Assembly: GCA_023262855.1 (NCBI GenBank) | Contig: JALQYQ010000022.1 | Coordinates: forward strand, 49,969 to 113,968 | Origin: Crocinitomicaceae bacterium | GTDB taxonomy: Bacteria; Bacteroidota; Bacteroidia; Flavobacteriales_D; Crocinitomicaceae | Direction of reading: 5' to 3' | Length of the DNA stretch: 64,000 nt | Part shown: piece by piece, positions 29,304 through 40,900 of the stretch | Layout of the letters: each line of letters starts with the position of its first letter | Numbering within the stretch: position 1 is the stretch's first letter | Notes under the pieces: model-generated | Databases searched by the model: none | Seen by the model: only the letters and a program-made list of their open reading frames with translations | Told to the model about the DNA's origin: nothing | Translations under genes and position numbers: made by a program

Positions 29304-32087
29304 ATGTCAAAACAAAAATTTATTGAAGTCAAAGGTGCCCGTGTTCACAACCTAAAAAACATGGATGTTTCCATTCCTCATGGGAAAATGACGGTCATTA
29401 CTGGACTTTCGGGTTCTGGAAAATCGTCTTTGGCTTTTGATACTTTGTATGCTGAAGGACAACGTCGTTACATCGAAAGTTTATCGTCTTATGCTCGACA
29501 GTTTTTGGGGAAATTAAATAAACCAGAAACAGATTATATCAAAGGAATTGCGCCAGCTGTTGCGATTGAACAAAAGGTAATTTCAAGTAATCCACGTTCA
29601 ACAGTTGGTACCACAACGGAGATTTACGATTATTTAAAAATCCTTTTTGCACGCGTTGGTCGCACCTTCTCACCTATTTCAGGAAACGAAGTAAAAAAAC
29701 ACAGCGTTTCTGATGTCGTTGATTTTTTAAAAACGTTACCAGAAGGTGAAAAAGCCTTGATCGTTTGTTCAATCAATGGTTTTGAGAAATATGGCGTTGA
29801 ACGTCAATTGGATTTGTTGAAGCAACAAGGATACATTCGCTTGTTGTTGAACAATGAAATTATCGATTTGGAAGAAACAATTGCTAATCATCCAAAAGGA
29901 ATTGAAAATGCGTTGTTGGTCATTGATCGTTTATCCGTTGTGTTTAATGAGGAAAATGAGTCACGTTATGCTGATTCTATTTCTTTGGCTTTTTTGGAAG
30001 GTCATGGCGAATGTTCGATTGTTCTCATGAAGGACTTTTCAAAAGTAGATTTCTCAAATCGCTTCGAATTGGACGGAATGGAATTTCAAGAACCAAATGA
30101 ACATTTTTTCACTTTTAACAACCCGTTTGGGGCTTGTAAAACCTGTGAAGGATTCGGACAAGTCATTGGAATTGATCCTGCATTAGTAATTCCAAATGAG
30201 AATTTATCTGTTTACGAAGGAGCTGTTGCGCCTTGGAAAGGTGAATCGATGGGCGAATACTTGAATGAATTAGTATTTAATGCAAAGAAATTTGATTTCC
30301 CGATTCATCGCGCCTATTCAGAATTAACAGAAAAAGAAAAAGAAGTTCTTTGGAACGGAAACAAGTACTTTACAGGAATCAATGGTTTTTTCAAATTTGT
30401 CGAAAGTCAAACCTATAAAATTCAATACCGTGTGATGCTTTCTCGTTATCGTGGAAGAACAGAATGTCCGGATTGCAAAGGAACACGTTTAAGAAAAGAT
30501 GCGAATTACGTTAAAGTCGATGGCCATTCAATAACGGATGTTGTTTTAATGCCAATTGAAGAGAGTCATGCATTGTTTTCTGGTTTGAAATTAAGCGATT
30601 ACGATCGTCAAGTTTCTAAACGTATTTTACCAGAAATCATCAGTCGTTTGAGCTTTTTGAAAGATGTTGGTTTGGGTTATTTGACCTTAAATCGTCAATC
30701 GAATTCACTTTCTGGTGGAGAATCACAACGCATCAACCTGGCAACTTCTTTGGGAAGTAGCTTGGTTGGATCCATGTACATTTTGGATGAACCTTCCATT
30801 GGTTTACACCCAAAAGATACAGCTCGATTGATAAAAGTCCTTCATAATCTGCGCGATTTAGGAAACACGGTAATTGTCGTTGAACACGAAGAAGAAATGA
30901 TGCAAGCTGCCGATGAAATCTTAGACATTGGACCAATGGCAGGAATGTTTGGTGGTGAAGTTGTTTTTCAAGGAAAACACGATCAGTTGATTCATGCTTC
31001 CAACAGCTTAACTGCGGATTATTTGACTGGAAAACGTTTAATTCCGATTCCTAAAAAACGAAGATCCGTTAAAAATAAATTAACGATTACTGGTGCTCGC
31101 CAATACAATTTAAAGAACATCACAGTTGATATTCCATTGTTCAATTTGGTTTGTGTAACCGGTGTTAGTGGCTCTGGAAAATCGACATTGATTAAAGAAA
31201 TTGTTTATCCTGCAATCCGCAAAGAATTAGGTGTTTTTGGTGATTCTGTTGGAAATTTTGGTCAAATTACAGGCGATTTAAAATTGGTGAAAGCAATTGA
31301 GTTTGTCGATCAAAACCCAATTGGAAAATCATCGCGTAGCAATCCAATTACGTATGTCAAAGCGTTTGATGACATTCGTGATTTATTTGCAAAACAACCA
31401 CTTGCGAAAATGCGTGGTTACAAACCGGGATTTTTCTCATTCAATGTGGAAGGCGGAAGATGTGAAATGTGTGAAGGTGAAGGAGAAATCACTGTTGGAA
31501 TGCAATTCATGGCGGATGTTCATTTAGAATGTGAAACGTGCGCTGGAAAACGCTACAAACAAGAAACACTTGAAGTTGAATACCGTGGAATCAACATTGC
31601 CGATTTATTGGAAATGGACATTCAATCTGCTTTGGATTTCTTTAAAGCAGGAAAAGATAAACTGGAAGAAAAAATTGTAGAGAAAATTCAACCTTTGGTA
31701 AATGTTGGTTTGGGCTATTTGAAAGTTGGACAATCGTCAAGCACTTTATCTGGTGGAGAAGCACAACGCATTAAATTGGCGTCGTTTTTATCAAAAGGAA
31801 TAAATGCGCCTTCTACTCTATTCATTTTCGATGAACCAACAACTGGCTTGCACTTTCACGACATTGACAAATTGATCATTGCCTTCAATTCTTTAATTGA
31901 TGCGGGTCATTCAATTGTCGTTATTGAACACAATACCGAAGTCATCAAATGCGCAGATCATGTGATTGATTTGGGTCCTGAAGGTGGAAAAAATGGAGGA
32001 AATATTTTGTTCACTGGAACGCCAGAAGAATTAATCAAACATACGGATAATTCAACTGGACAATTCTTGAAACCGAAATTGGTTTAA
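29304..32087 (+). CDS. uvrA: Excinuclease ABC subunit A
   Basis: MDVSIPHGKMTVITGLSGSGKSSLAFDTLYAEGQRRYIESLSSYARQFLG...LSGGESQRINLATSLGSSLVGSMYILDEPSIGLHPKD...CEMCEGEGEITVGMQFMADVHLECETCAGKRY. Confidence 0.98.
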   Translation: MSKQKFIEVKGARVHNLKNMDVSIPHGKMTVITGLSGSGKSSLAFDTLYAEGQRRYIESLSSYARQFLGKLNKPETDYIKGIAPAVAIEQKVISSNPRSTVGTTTEIYDYLKILFARVGRTFSPISGNEVKKHSVSDVVDFLKTLPEGEKALIVCSINGFEKYGVERQLDLLKQQGYIRLLLNNEIIDLEETIANHPKGIENALLVIDRLSVVFNEENESRYADSISLAFLEGHGECSIVLMKDFSKVDFSNRFELDGMEFQEPNEHFFTFNNPFGACKTCEGFGQVIGIDPALVIPNENLSVYEGAVAPWKGESMGEYLNELVFNAKKFDFPIHRAYSELTEKEKEVLWNGNKYFTGINGFFKFVESQTYKIQYRVMLSRYRGRTECPDCKGTRLRKDANYVKVDGHSITDVVLMPIEESHALFSGLKLSDYDRQVSKRILPEIISRLSFLKDVGLGYLTLNRQSNSLSGGESQRINLATSLGSSLVGSMYILDEPSIGLHPKDTARLIKVLHNLRDLGNTVIVVEHEEEMMQAADEILDIGPMAGMFGGEVVFQGKHDQLIHASNSLTADYLTGKRLIPIPKKRRSVKNKLTITGARQYNLKNITVDIPLFNLVCVTGVSGSGKSTLIKEIVYPAIRKELGVFGDSVGNFGQITGDLKLVKAIEFVDQNPIGKSSRSNPITYVKAFDDIRDLFAKQPLAKMRGYKPGFFSFNVEGGRCEMCEGEGEITVGMQFMADVHLECETCAGKRYKQETLEVEYRGINIADLLEMDIQSALDFFKAGKDKLEEKIVEKIQPLVNVGLGYLKVGQSSSTLSGGEAQRIKLASFLSKGINAPSTLFIFDEPTTGLHFHDIDKLIIAFNSLIDAGHSIVVIEHNTEVIKCADHVIDLGPEGGKNGGNILFTGTPEELIKHTDNSTGQFLKPKLV

Positions 32088-32093
32088 AAAGAA

Positions 32094-33497
32094 CTACGCT
32101 TTTTCTACAAACAAATCGTCTTCTTTCACGAACAGTTCTTTTTCGCTTCGAGCAATAACAGCCGATGCTAAACAGTTACCAAGCACGTTCACAGAAGTTC
32201 GTCCCATATCCATTAATGCATCCACAGCCAGAATAATACTCGCACTTTCTGGATTCAATCCTTCGATATCACCTACAGTTCCAGCAAGAATAACGAAAGA
32301 TGCACCACGAACACCAGCAACACCTTTAGATGTCAACATTAAGGTAAAACAGATTCCAATTTGTTCTCCGATTGTAAGGTGAATTCCTGCCATTTGTGCC
32401 ACAAACACGGTTGCCATCGATAAATACAAAGTCGTTCCATCTAAGTTAAAACTGTAACCAGTTGGAAGCACAAACGCAACAATTTTCTTTGGAACACCAA
32501 ATTTTTCCATATTTTCCATTGCGATTGGTAAAGCTGCTTCACTACTTGCTGTTGCAAATGCCAAGGTAACGGGTTCAGTAATCGCTTTGATAAATTTCAT
32601 AATCGGAATACGTGCAATCAAAGCAATTGGAACCAAAACAACAGTTATAAATACAATCAAAGCCACGTAAAGCGTTCCAACGAGTTTCATCAAATCAAAG
32701 AGCACTCCGACTCCCGATTTGGCGACGGTACTTGCCAATGCTCCAAAAACGGCCAAAGGTGCGAGATACATAACTATATCCGTGAACTTAAACATCACTT
32801 CGGAAAGGCTTTCGGTCCAACTCAACATTGTATTTTTGTGTTGCACATTTTTCACCATGCTTAAACCGATTGCAAAAATCACTGAGAAAACAACGATTTG
32901 TAAAACCTGATTCTCAGCCATTGATTTTGCGAAATTCTCTGGGAAAATTTCAATCAAATGGTCTTTGTGCTCTTTGGTTTGCTCCAATAATTCGGCGGAT
33001 TTATCCAATTCTTGTTGACTTGCTTGCTTCTTAACTCCTACTCCAGCTTGAGAAACATTAATCGCTAAAAGCCCAATAAACAAGGCAATTGTTGTTACAA
33101 TTTCAAAATACAAAATACTCTTTAAACCAATACGCCCAACTTGTTTCAGGTTCGAATGTCCTGCAATTCCAACAACAAGCGTTGCAAAAATCAACGGTCC
33201 AACAAGCGATTTGATTAAACGAATGAAAATCTTGCCAAAGCGTTCCATTTCAAGTCCAAAAGCAGGAAAATCCATTCCCACTTCTATTCCTAAAATCATG
33301 GAAGAAAAAATCCACAACGACAGCTTTTTACGCTTAAAAGAAATCACAAAAAGCAGTGCAATCAATAGAAAACGAACCATTTTAAATCCTGTTGGATCCA
33401 TGTTTGGAACAAAGCTTTCAATTAAAAATACCAATCCAATATGCATGAAAATCACCACATACCAGAAAACTGTAAACATTGACTTAAAAATTTTCAT
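32094..33497 (-). CDS. Dicarboxylate/amino acid:cation symporter (DAACS family)
   Basis: FIRLIKSLVGPLIFATLVVGIAGH...AFATASSEAALPIAMENMEKFGVPKKIVAFVLPTGYSFNLDGTTLYLSMATVFVAQMAGI. Confidence 0.95.
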   Translation of the reverse strand: MKIFKSMFTVFWYVVIFMHIGLVFLIESFVPNMDPTGFKMVRFLLIALLFVISFKRKKLSLWIFSSMILGIEVGMDFPAFGLEMERFGKIFIRLIKSLVGPLIFATLVVGIAGHSNLKQVGRIGLKSILYFEIVTTIALFIGLLAINVSQAGVGVKKQASQQELDKSAELLEQTKEHKDHLIEIFPENFAKSMAENQVLQIVVFSVIFAIGLSMVKNVQHKNTMLSWTESLSEVMFKFTDIVMYLAPLAVFGALASTVAKSGVGVLFDLMKLVGTLYVALIVFITVVLVPIALIARIPIMKFIKAITEPVTLAFATASSEAALPIAMENMEKFGVPKKIVAFVLPTGYSFNLDGTTLYLSMATVFVAQMAGIHLTIGEQIGICFTLMLTSKGVAGVRGASFVILAGTVGDIEGLNPESASIILAVDALMDMGRTSVNVLGNCLASAVIARSEKELFVKEDDLFVEKA

Positions 33498-33754
33498 GTT
33501 GTGAAGATAGTAAAATCCGCTAAAATCGTCTATTCAAAAAAATGCACCACCTGATTTATTAATTTAAACCACCTAATTTTTAACTATTTGGGAACATTTT
33601 TAATTTCAAGTTGTTTTTTTTCTGATTGTATTGTTAATTGAATGATTATTTGTATTATTGCATCATCAAAAAAGGAACACATTTCTGTTTCCTAACAATC
33701 CAAAGAAAGATTTGAAATACCCCAATTTAGTTTATAATACTTTTACCGTATTTT

Positions 33755-35560
33755 ATGGATAAAAAAGATTTAGAAAGCAAAAAACTTTCTGATTTGCGGG
33801 TGATTGCAGCAGCAGCTGGAATTGAAAACGCAGACTCATACAAAAAAGCAGAATTAATCAATCAATTAACTGGACTTGGATCAGAGGCTTCGAATGCACC
33901 TGCCCCTCAAGAAACTGCTTCTGAAACTTCTTCTGAAAACGCTGAGGACAAACCAAAACGCAAAAGAACGCGTGTTGAAAAAGTTGAAATTGGTAAAAAA
34001 CAACCAAGTTTATTTTCTGAAGAAAAACCAGCAGTTACTGCTGAACTACCAGAAGTAGTGGAAGTTGTTGAAGCAAAGGTTACTGAAGTTGTTGAAGAAA
34101 CTAAATCGGAGGTTACACCAAAGAAACAACACGGACAAAAAAATCGTCCGGAAAGAGCAGAACGTCCAGGAAGAAACTTGTTGGAAATTATTAAAACACC
34201 AACAGAAAAAGTTGAATCAACAGAAGGAGAAGCTGTAGAAGCTCCAGTTGACGGTGAAACTTCAGCTCCAGTTCAAGAAAAAAGAGAGCGTTTTGAGAAA
34301 AATCGCAATCCAAATCAGAACCAAAATCGCAATCAAGGAAATAATCCGAATCAAAATAATAACAATCCAAATCAACAAAATCGTCGTCCTCAACACGAAA
34401 ACAAACCTGTTGAAGACAAAACACCAGACGATGCGTATGATTTAGTTGGGATTGTTACAGCTGAAGGAGTTTTAGAAGTAATTCAAGATGGATACGGATT
34501 CTTGCGTTCATCAGATTACAATTACTTACCTTCTCCAGATGATATTTATGTTTCTCAAAGTCAAATCAAATTATTTGGTTTAAAAACTGGTGACACAGTT
34601 AAAGGAACAATTCGCCCACCGCGCGAAGGAGAAAAATTCTTTCCATTGGTGAAAGTTGAATCAATCAATGGACGTCACCCATCCTACATTCGTGATCGTG
34701 TTCCTTTCCAATACTTAACGCCATTGTTTCCAGATGAGAAATTCAAATTAACTGGACACAAACAAGAAACATTGTCAACGCGTGTAATGGATTTGTTTGC
34801 ACCAATTGGTAAAGGACAACGTGGAATGATCGTTGCTCAGCCAAAAACTGGTAAAACAATGTTGTTGAAAGACGTTGCAAATGCAATTGCAGCGAATCAT
34901 CCTGAAACATATTTGATTGTTCTTTTAATCGATGAGCGTCCTGAAGAGGTAACAGATATGGCAAGAAGTGTTCGCGCTGAAGTTGTTGCTTCAACATTTG
35001 ATGAGCCAGCAGATCGCCACGTAAAAGTTGCGAACATGGTATTGGAAAAAGCCAAACGCATGGTAGAATGTGGACACGATGTTTGTATTCTATTGGATTC
35101 AATTACACGTTTAGCTCGCGCTTACAATACGGTTTCTCCAGCATCAGGTAAAGTTCTTTCGGGTGGTGTTGATGCTAATGCATTACACAAACCAAAACGA
35201 TTCTTTGGTTCTGCACGTAAAATCGAAAATGGTGGATCACTTTCAATTATTGCAACAGCTTTAACTGAAACAGGTTCTAAAATGGACGAGGTAATTTTCG
35301 AAGAGTTTAAAGGAACAGGTAACATGGAGTTACAATTGGATCGTAAAATTGCGAATCGTCGTATTTACCCAGCAATTGATATCACTGCTTCTGGAACACG
35401 TCGCGAAGATTTATTAGTTGGTAAAGATGTCTTACAACGCATCTGGTTGATCCGTAAGTTTATTGCTGATATGAATCCTGTTGAAGCAATGGAGTTTATG
35501 AAAAGTCACATGGAAAACACGCTTTCAAACGAGGAATTCCTTGTGTCAATGAACAGTTAA
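33755..35560 (+). CDS. rho: Transcription termination factor Rho with long disordered N/Q-rich N-terminal insertion
   Basis: [22 protein letters not shown]...[68 protein letters not shown]; low-complexity [25 protein letters not shown] insert. Confidence 0.98.
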   Translation: MDKKDLESKKLSDLRVIAAAAGIENADSYKKAELINQLTGLGSEASNAPAPQETASETSSENAEDKPKRKRTRVEKVEIGKKQPSLFSEEKPAVTAELPEVVEVVEAKVTEVVEETKSEVTPKKQHGQKNRPERAERPGRNLLEIIKTPTEKVESTEGEAVEAPVDGETSAPVQEKRERFEKNRNPNQNQNRNQGNNPNQNNNNPNQQNRRPQHENKPVEDKTPDDAYDLVGIVTAEGVLEVIQDGYGFLRSSDYNYLPSPDDIYVSQSQIKLFGLKTGDTVKGTIRPPREGEKFFPLVKVESINGRHPSYIRDRVPFQYLTPLFPDEKFKLTGHKQETLSTRVMDLFAPIGKGQRGMIVAQPKTGKTMLLKDVANAIAANHPETYLIVLLIDERPEEVTDMARSVRAEVVASTFDEPADRHVKVANMVLEKAKRMVECGHDVCILLDSITRLARAYNTVSPASGKVLSGGVDANALHKPKRFFGSARKIENGGSLSIIATALTETGSKMDEVIFEEFKGTGNMELQLDRKIANRRIYPAIDITASGTRREDLLVGKDVLQRIWLIRKFIADMNPVEAMEFMKSHMENTLSNEEFLVSMNS

Positions 35561-35584
35561 TTCGATATTAAACTATACTTTTGT

Positions 35585-35616
35585 CCCGGTGTGATTTTCA
35601 TACCGGGATTTTTTAT
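35585..35616 (+). terminator. Intrinsic terminator of rho
   Basis: CCCGGTGTGA-TTT-TCATACCGGG followed by ATTTTTTATTTT. Confidence 0.85.
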
Positions 35617-35626
35617 TTTAAAGACT

Positions 35627-36223
35627 ATGCGCATCACAGTTAAAACAGGAATTATTGCAGCTTTTGCTTGGATTGGAATTAAAATGATCATGCATTCATT
35701 TGGCACATATGTAATTGCTCCAGCAGTTTTATTAAATATTCTTGGATTATTGTTGGCAATTGCGATTGGTTTGTTTATTCAAAAAATGCGTGATACAGAA
35801 GAAACGAATGCGCTTTTAGACATTAAAAATGCGATGACTGCTGGAATCCCATACGTGATTATCGTTAGTATTTTTATTTATGTTTATTACAACAATATCA
35901 ATCCCGAGTTTTACAAACACCAAATTGCAGAAAACGAAATGACCATTCACAAAATGGTGAACGACCCTGTGCAATTGAAAAAATTCAAAGCTTCACAACC
36001 AGATGCTGAGGTTATGACAAAAGAGCAAATTGAGAAAAAATTAATTGCAAACAATAAAAACGGTGCTTCTGCTAAAAACACAGCAATCCTGTCTGTATTA
36101 TCTTTGACTGTTCTAGCAACAATTTACAGTCTATTAGTGACTATGATTTTTAGAAAAATCTTGTTCAAACGATTGAAAGAAGTGAATCAACCATTGGATA
36201 GTTCTTCACCTAAAGCTTCGTAA
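35627..36223 (+). CDS. DUF4199 family membrane protein
   Basis: MRITVKTGIIAAFAWIGIKMIMHSFG...MTAGIPYVIIVSIFIYVYYNNINPEFYKHQI. The track start (35591) lies inside the rho terminator; the ATG at 35627 is preferred. Confidence 0.8.
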   Translation: MRITVKTGIIAAFAWIGIKMIMHSFGTYVIAPAVLLNILGLLLAIAIGLFIQKMRDTEETNALLDIKNAMTAGIPYVIIVSIFIYVYYNNINPEFYKHQIAENEMTIHKMVNDPVQLKKFKASQPDAEVMTKEQIEKKLIANNKNGASAKNTAILSVLSLTVLATIYSLLVTMIFRKILFKRLKEVNQPLDSSSPKAS

Positions 36224-37545
36224 TTAATTCCATCGAAATTTCCTGAAGACATCATCAAAAGAACGGCATTATCCCATTTTTTTGAGCGAATAAACTTCAG
36301 AACTTCTTCGGTTTCATTCATTACTAGAACATTTCCACCAAATCCTTCAGCAACCAGTTCTTTTGAAATTGGTTCTAGCTTTTTGTGCTTCACCACCTCA
36401 GGACTGTAATAAACAACTGCTTCATCCGCCATTTTCATTGCATCTTTGTAGTGTGGCAAAAATTCTTTCTTTAACGATGAAAACGTGTGTAATTCCATAC
36501 AAGCGACTACATGACGCTCAGCAAATTGTTCTTTAACAGCTTTTGTAGTTGCTTTTAATTTGGACGGTGAATGAGCAAAATCTTTGAACATTGTAAACGC
36601 ACCTTTTTCAGCTACTTTCTGCAAACGCTTTCCAGCACCAGTAAATGATTGTACTGCTCTAAAGAATACTTTTGGCTCGATTCCAATAGCTTCGCCTAAA
36701 CGCATTGCGCCCATTAGATTTTGCAAATTGTGACCACCAAATATTTTTAAATTAAAAATCTCATCGTCGAAAAATAAGCGTGTTCCATCTTCTGCCACTT
36801 CGTATGTTGGAGTTTTGTATGGAATAGCCTTTAATGTTGATGCATATTTCTCACCTAACTTATTCACTTCCTCATCTTCCGTGTTGTAGATTAAGGTTCC
36901 ATTTGGTTCAATCAGCGAGCAGAAAATATCGAATTGTTCTACGTAATTGTCAAACGTTGGAAACACGTTGATGTGATCCCAAGCAATTCCGCTGATAATA
37001 GCAACATTTGGTCGGTATAAATGAAACTTCGGACGACGATCAATTGGAGAAGACAAATATTCGTCTCCTTCTAAAATCATTACTGGAGCATCTTCAGTCA
37101 ATTTCACCATGCAGTCATAGCCTTCCAATTGAGCACCAACCATGTAATCAACGTTCATTCCAAGTTCATTGATAACATGTAAGAGCATTGAAGTAATCGT
37201 AGTTTTTCCGTGACTTCCGCCGATAACAACACGCGTTTTATTTTTGCTTTGTTCGTATAAATACTCCGGATAGGAATAAATTGGAATGCTTAATTCTTTC
37301 GCTTTGATTAGCTCAGGATTATCTTCACGCGCGTGCATTCCTAAGATAACTGCATCCAATTCACTTGAAATTCTAGTTGCATCCCAACCAATTGAAGCAG
37401 GAAGAATGCCTTGTTTCTCCAAACGCGTTCTTGAAGGTTCGAAAATCTCATCGTCGGAACCCGTCACATTTGCTCCTTTCCTACTCAATGCGATTGCTAA
37501 ATTGTGCATCGCACTTCCTCCTATTGCTATAAAATGTACGTTCAT
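36187..37545 (-). CDS. mpl: Mur ligase family, UDP-N-acetylmuramate:L-alanyl-gamma-D-glutamyl-meso-diaminopimelate ligase-like
   Basis: MNVHFIAIGGSAMHNLAIALSRKGANVTGSDDEIFEPSRTRLEKQGI...RVVIGGSHGKTTITSMLLHV...EGDEYLSSPIDRRPKF...GHNLQNLMGA. Confidence 0.92.
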   Translation of the reverse strand: MNVHFIAIGGSAMHNLAIALSRKGANVTGSDDEIFEPSRTRLEKQGILPASIGWDATRISSELDAVILGMHAREDNPELIKAKELSIPIYSYPEYLYEQSKNKTRVVIGGSHGKTTITSMLLHVINELGMNVDYMVGAQLEGYDCMVKLTEDAPVMILEGDEYLSSPIDRRPKFHLYRPNVAIISGIAWDHINVFPTFDNYVEQFDIFCSLIEPNGTLIYNTEDEEVNKLGEKYASTLKAIPYKTPTYEVAEDGTRLFFDDEIFNLKIFGGHNLQNLMGAMRLGEAIGIEPKVFFRAVQSFTGAGKRLQKVAEKGAFTMFKDFAHSPSKLKATTKAVKEQFAERHVVACMELHTFSSLKKEFLPHYKDAMKMADEAVVYYSPEVVKHKKLEPISKELVAEGFGGNVLVMNETEEVLKFIRSKKWDNAVLLMMSSGNFDGINYEALGEELSNG

Positions 37546-37907
37546 TTGATTTTCTTTTTCAAAAACAGTTGATAGATGTCTGCGAATAAAGGAAGGATTA
37601 AAAGCACCGTTCCAATTCGAGTTAACATGTGGAATGTATTAAACGTTTCTTGTGAAATGAAAATTGAAGCAAGCATGATACAAAGTAATCCTCCGTAATA
37701 AACCCAATCCCACCAATTTGAAGTAATGGCCAATTTTCGTGTTAATAATTGAAGGAGGATGTAAACAATTGCCACAATGATAATTCCCAAATCAATGTAT
37801 TTTATCGCTAAAAAATCTTCAGCTTTCCAAAAATACATAAATAGCAGCCCAGAAATAATCAATTTACTGAGTGTTGCAAGAATGACAATAACTTTTTTCG
37901 TTTCCAT
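37542..37907 (-). CDS. Small integral membrane protein of unknown function
   Basis: Several hydrophobic helices; overlaps the mpl start by 4 nt. Confidence 0.7.
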   Translation of the reverse strand: METKKVIVILATLSKLIISGLLFMYFWKAEDFLAIKYIDLGIIIVAIVYILLQLLTRKLAITSNWWDWVYYGGLLCIMLASIFISQETFNTFHMLTRIGTVLLILPLFADIYQLFLKKKIK

Positions 37908-37989
37908 TATTGATGTGAAATTACACCAATTTAAACGAAAAAATCGAGTTAAGAAAAAGAGTTACTGACAATGCAAATTGAATAAATTC

Positions 37990-40900
37990 TTAGAAGTGTC
38001 TCTCCAATTTAGCACTTTGAGTTTCTTTTTGCCACACATATTCAGTTGACGCTTCACCATTTTTCGTGTAGGTAATTGAATTCAAAGTTTGAGTGCGAAC
38101 ATAAACATTTCCTTGACCATTTATCACAACTACTCTACGCGTAATAATTGCAGTCATCAATCCATTTTCATCCGATTGAGTAAACGACTCTTGACTCACA
38201 CCTTCAGGATATTCTTGTCCCAAAGTGTTAGCAACAATCACTTTTGCTGGTTTTGTATTGTCAACACTGCTCAATTGTTTTTGTGCTTCATAGTGCTTTT
38301 CAGTGTCTTTTGCTTCTTGACCAATTTGTTCAGATTCTTTTGCTTTACTGACATCCGACATTTTGTAAGCATTTTTCTCTTGCTTTTCAGTCGATGAAGT
38401 AGAATTCAACTCCGCAGCTGTATTTGCAACAACAATCGTTGACTTCGCTTTTTGTCGCGTTTGCTCATCTGTTAAATCAGATTCAACATTCACAATCGCA
38501 ATGTTCTTATCAATTTTCTTAACTTCTTCTACTTTAATAGCGTGTTTATCTTCTGCTATTTCATCAACTTGAACAGTCGATTCAACCGCGCTGTTGATTT
38601 CATTTTTATTCTTTAAATACTTAACCGTCTCATTTGAATAATCTTCAAATTGTTTTTCTTCGATCGCTAAACTTTCATCTCTTAAAGTTGATTCTGTTTC
38701 CTGACGATTCATATCGCGTTCAACTTTATTTTCTTCAATGTACAAATTGATTTCCTCAACACCTCTATTCAATTCATATGAACTTTCAGTTTGTTTATTT
38801 TCTAAATTCTGAACCCCATTGTTCACTTCAATTTCGATTACTTTCAATTGGTTTTCGTTGCTCTCTGTCTGCACAGCACCATCTTTTTCAAGCTCTCCCG
38901 CTGTTATTTTAACATCGTCAATTCCTTTTTTAGTTGATTGAACTTGGTCGGTTTTTGAATTGGTTAATGCATCAGTTTTGTCAGCATTCGTTACTTGCAA
39001 CACTTTAACTTGCTCTTTTATTTTTTGACGCTCCTCAGAACGATTATCATCACTTTCTGCCATTGACATTTTAACGTCATCAATGGTTTGATCAGCATTC
39101 ACATTCACAAGCGCATCAGCTTGTGCTTGTTTACGAATCATCTCAGCTTGATCATAAGTAATCGTTGTGATTTTTTCAGTATTCTCTAGATGAACGCCAT
39201 CACGCGTTGTATTTTCATTCTCCGTTGAGACAACAGCCTCGTGGATACTTTCTTTAGCTCGAATGTTTTCAGCTTTTTCATAACCATCCGCTTCAACAGT
39301 TTCATTGACTCTGTTTAATTCTTCTTCTCTCAGCACATCAACTGTTCCTTGACGATTTATATCACCTTCCTCTTCATCAATGGCTATTTTATTGCGTAAC
39401 AAGTAGATTTCATTTGTTGTTTCTTGTTGATCTGAAACTTTATCCGTCATCAATTCATCTTGTGTAACAACAACATCTTCAACTCTTGTTAACACCTCTG
39501 TGGCTTGCAAATTTCTACGCTCCAAATCTGCTTTAACAAGCGCCGCGTATCCATCCATAATTGAATTATCATATGGATCACCTAATGGTTGCAACGTAGT
39601 TGATTTCACTAAAGCTGGATTCAATATTGCATCAATTTCTGCAAGTTTTGTTTTTGGATAAACATCTGTCGGTCGTTTACTCAATGCTTCTGTATATTTC
39701 TCTTTCGCTTTGTCATAAGAAGCCAAGTTAAAATATTCGTTAGCACTTGTAATTAGTTGCTGGTATTCAATTTCCGCAGCACTATTTGCGCTTAATCGAA
39801 TACGGTTTTCGGCTTCTTCAATTTGTTTTTTAGCATATAAATTCGTATTATCGATTTGCAACGCGCTTTTATAATTTGCAATCGCATCCTGATAATTCGT
39901 TGAAGAAAAGGCATTATCTCCAGCAGTAATGAATGCCTCAAACTGATTTTTCTTGTCTAATTCAGATTTGTTCTTGTTCGCTAAATCATCCAAAATCTGT
40001 TGAAGCTCGCTTATTTTATCACTTGCTGCTTTGTCTCCTGGTTTAACAGACAAGGCGTTTTGGTAATGAGAAAGTGCCTGCTCATAACTTTTAGCAGCCT
40101 GGTTCACACCACCTTTTGCCATGTGATCCAAGTACAATTTTTCCTTCGCTTGCTGATCCATTAAACCATTGACAATTTCATTGATTTCATCAATTCTTTT
40201 TTGAGGAGTAGTTTCGTCAGGTTTAATAATTTTTGCTTGTTCGAAAGCCACCAACGCTTTTTGATAATCCTTGGCAGATGCGAAAGTTTCAGCCTCTTTC
40301 ATCTTAGCCGCATAGTTCTTTTCAGCAAGCTCAATTGCTTGGATTTGACGCAACAAATCATCTGGTCTTGTATCGTTCGGCATGATACTAAACTGTTTGT
40401 TGTAACTCTTTGCACGTTCAACTAACTCTTTACCTCTTGTATAATCTTTCTCACCAATTGCTTTGTTGATTCCAACAATAATTTTTTCGTAGTTCTTTTT
40501 ATCTTCAGAACCCTTATCTTCTTCTTTTTGTTGTGCCAAAGCAGCTTTTTCAATTGGTTCTTTTTCTTCAGGTTTCAAACCATTCGCCAAGTTGTATTCC
40601 TGAATTGCAGCTAAGAAATTATCTTTTACAAAAAACTCGTCACCTTTTTTCAAATAAGCATTGTACTTCGCATCAATTTCTTTTTGTTTGGCACTATTCA
40701 GTTTTAACACTTCCAAATCAGCCAATTTTCCTTTTGGAAAAGGATCAGTTGGTCTTTTTGTTAATGCTTCAGTATATTTCGCAATTGCACCGTCAATATC
40801 ATTAGAAGATTCCTTAGCTTGTGCTGCTGCCAAAATATCTTGGTAATCTTTTTCAGCTTTCAACGCATCGGCTTCAGCTTTCAACTTATCATCCAACTCT

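Noticed and set aside
34191-34424. Minus-strand ORF rich in D, F and L inside rho
   Set aside because: Antisense of the N/Q-rich repeat in rho; no independent support.
35591-35626. ORF-track start of the DUF4199 gene (GTG)
   Set aside because: Lies inside the rho terminator hairpin; ATG 35627 is better.
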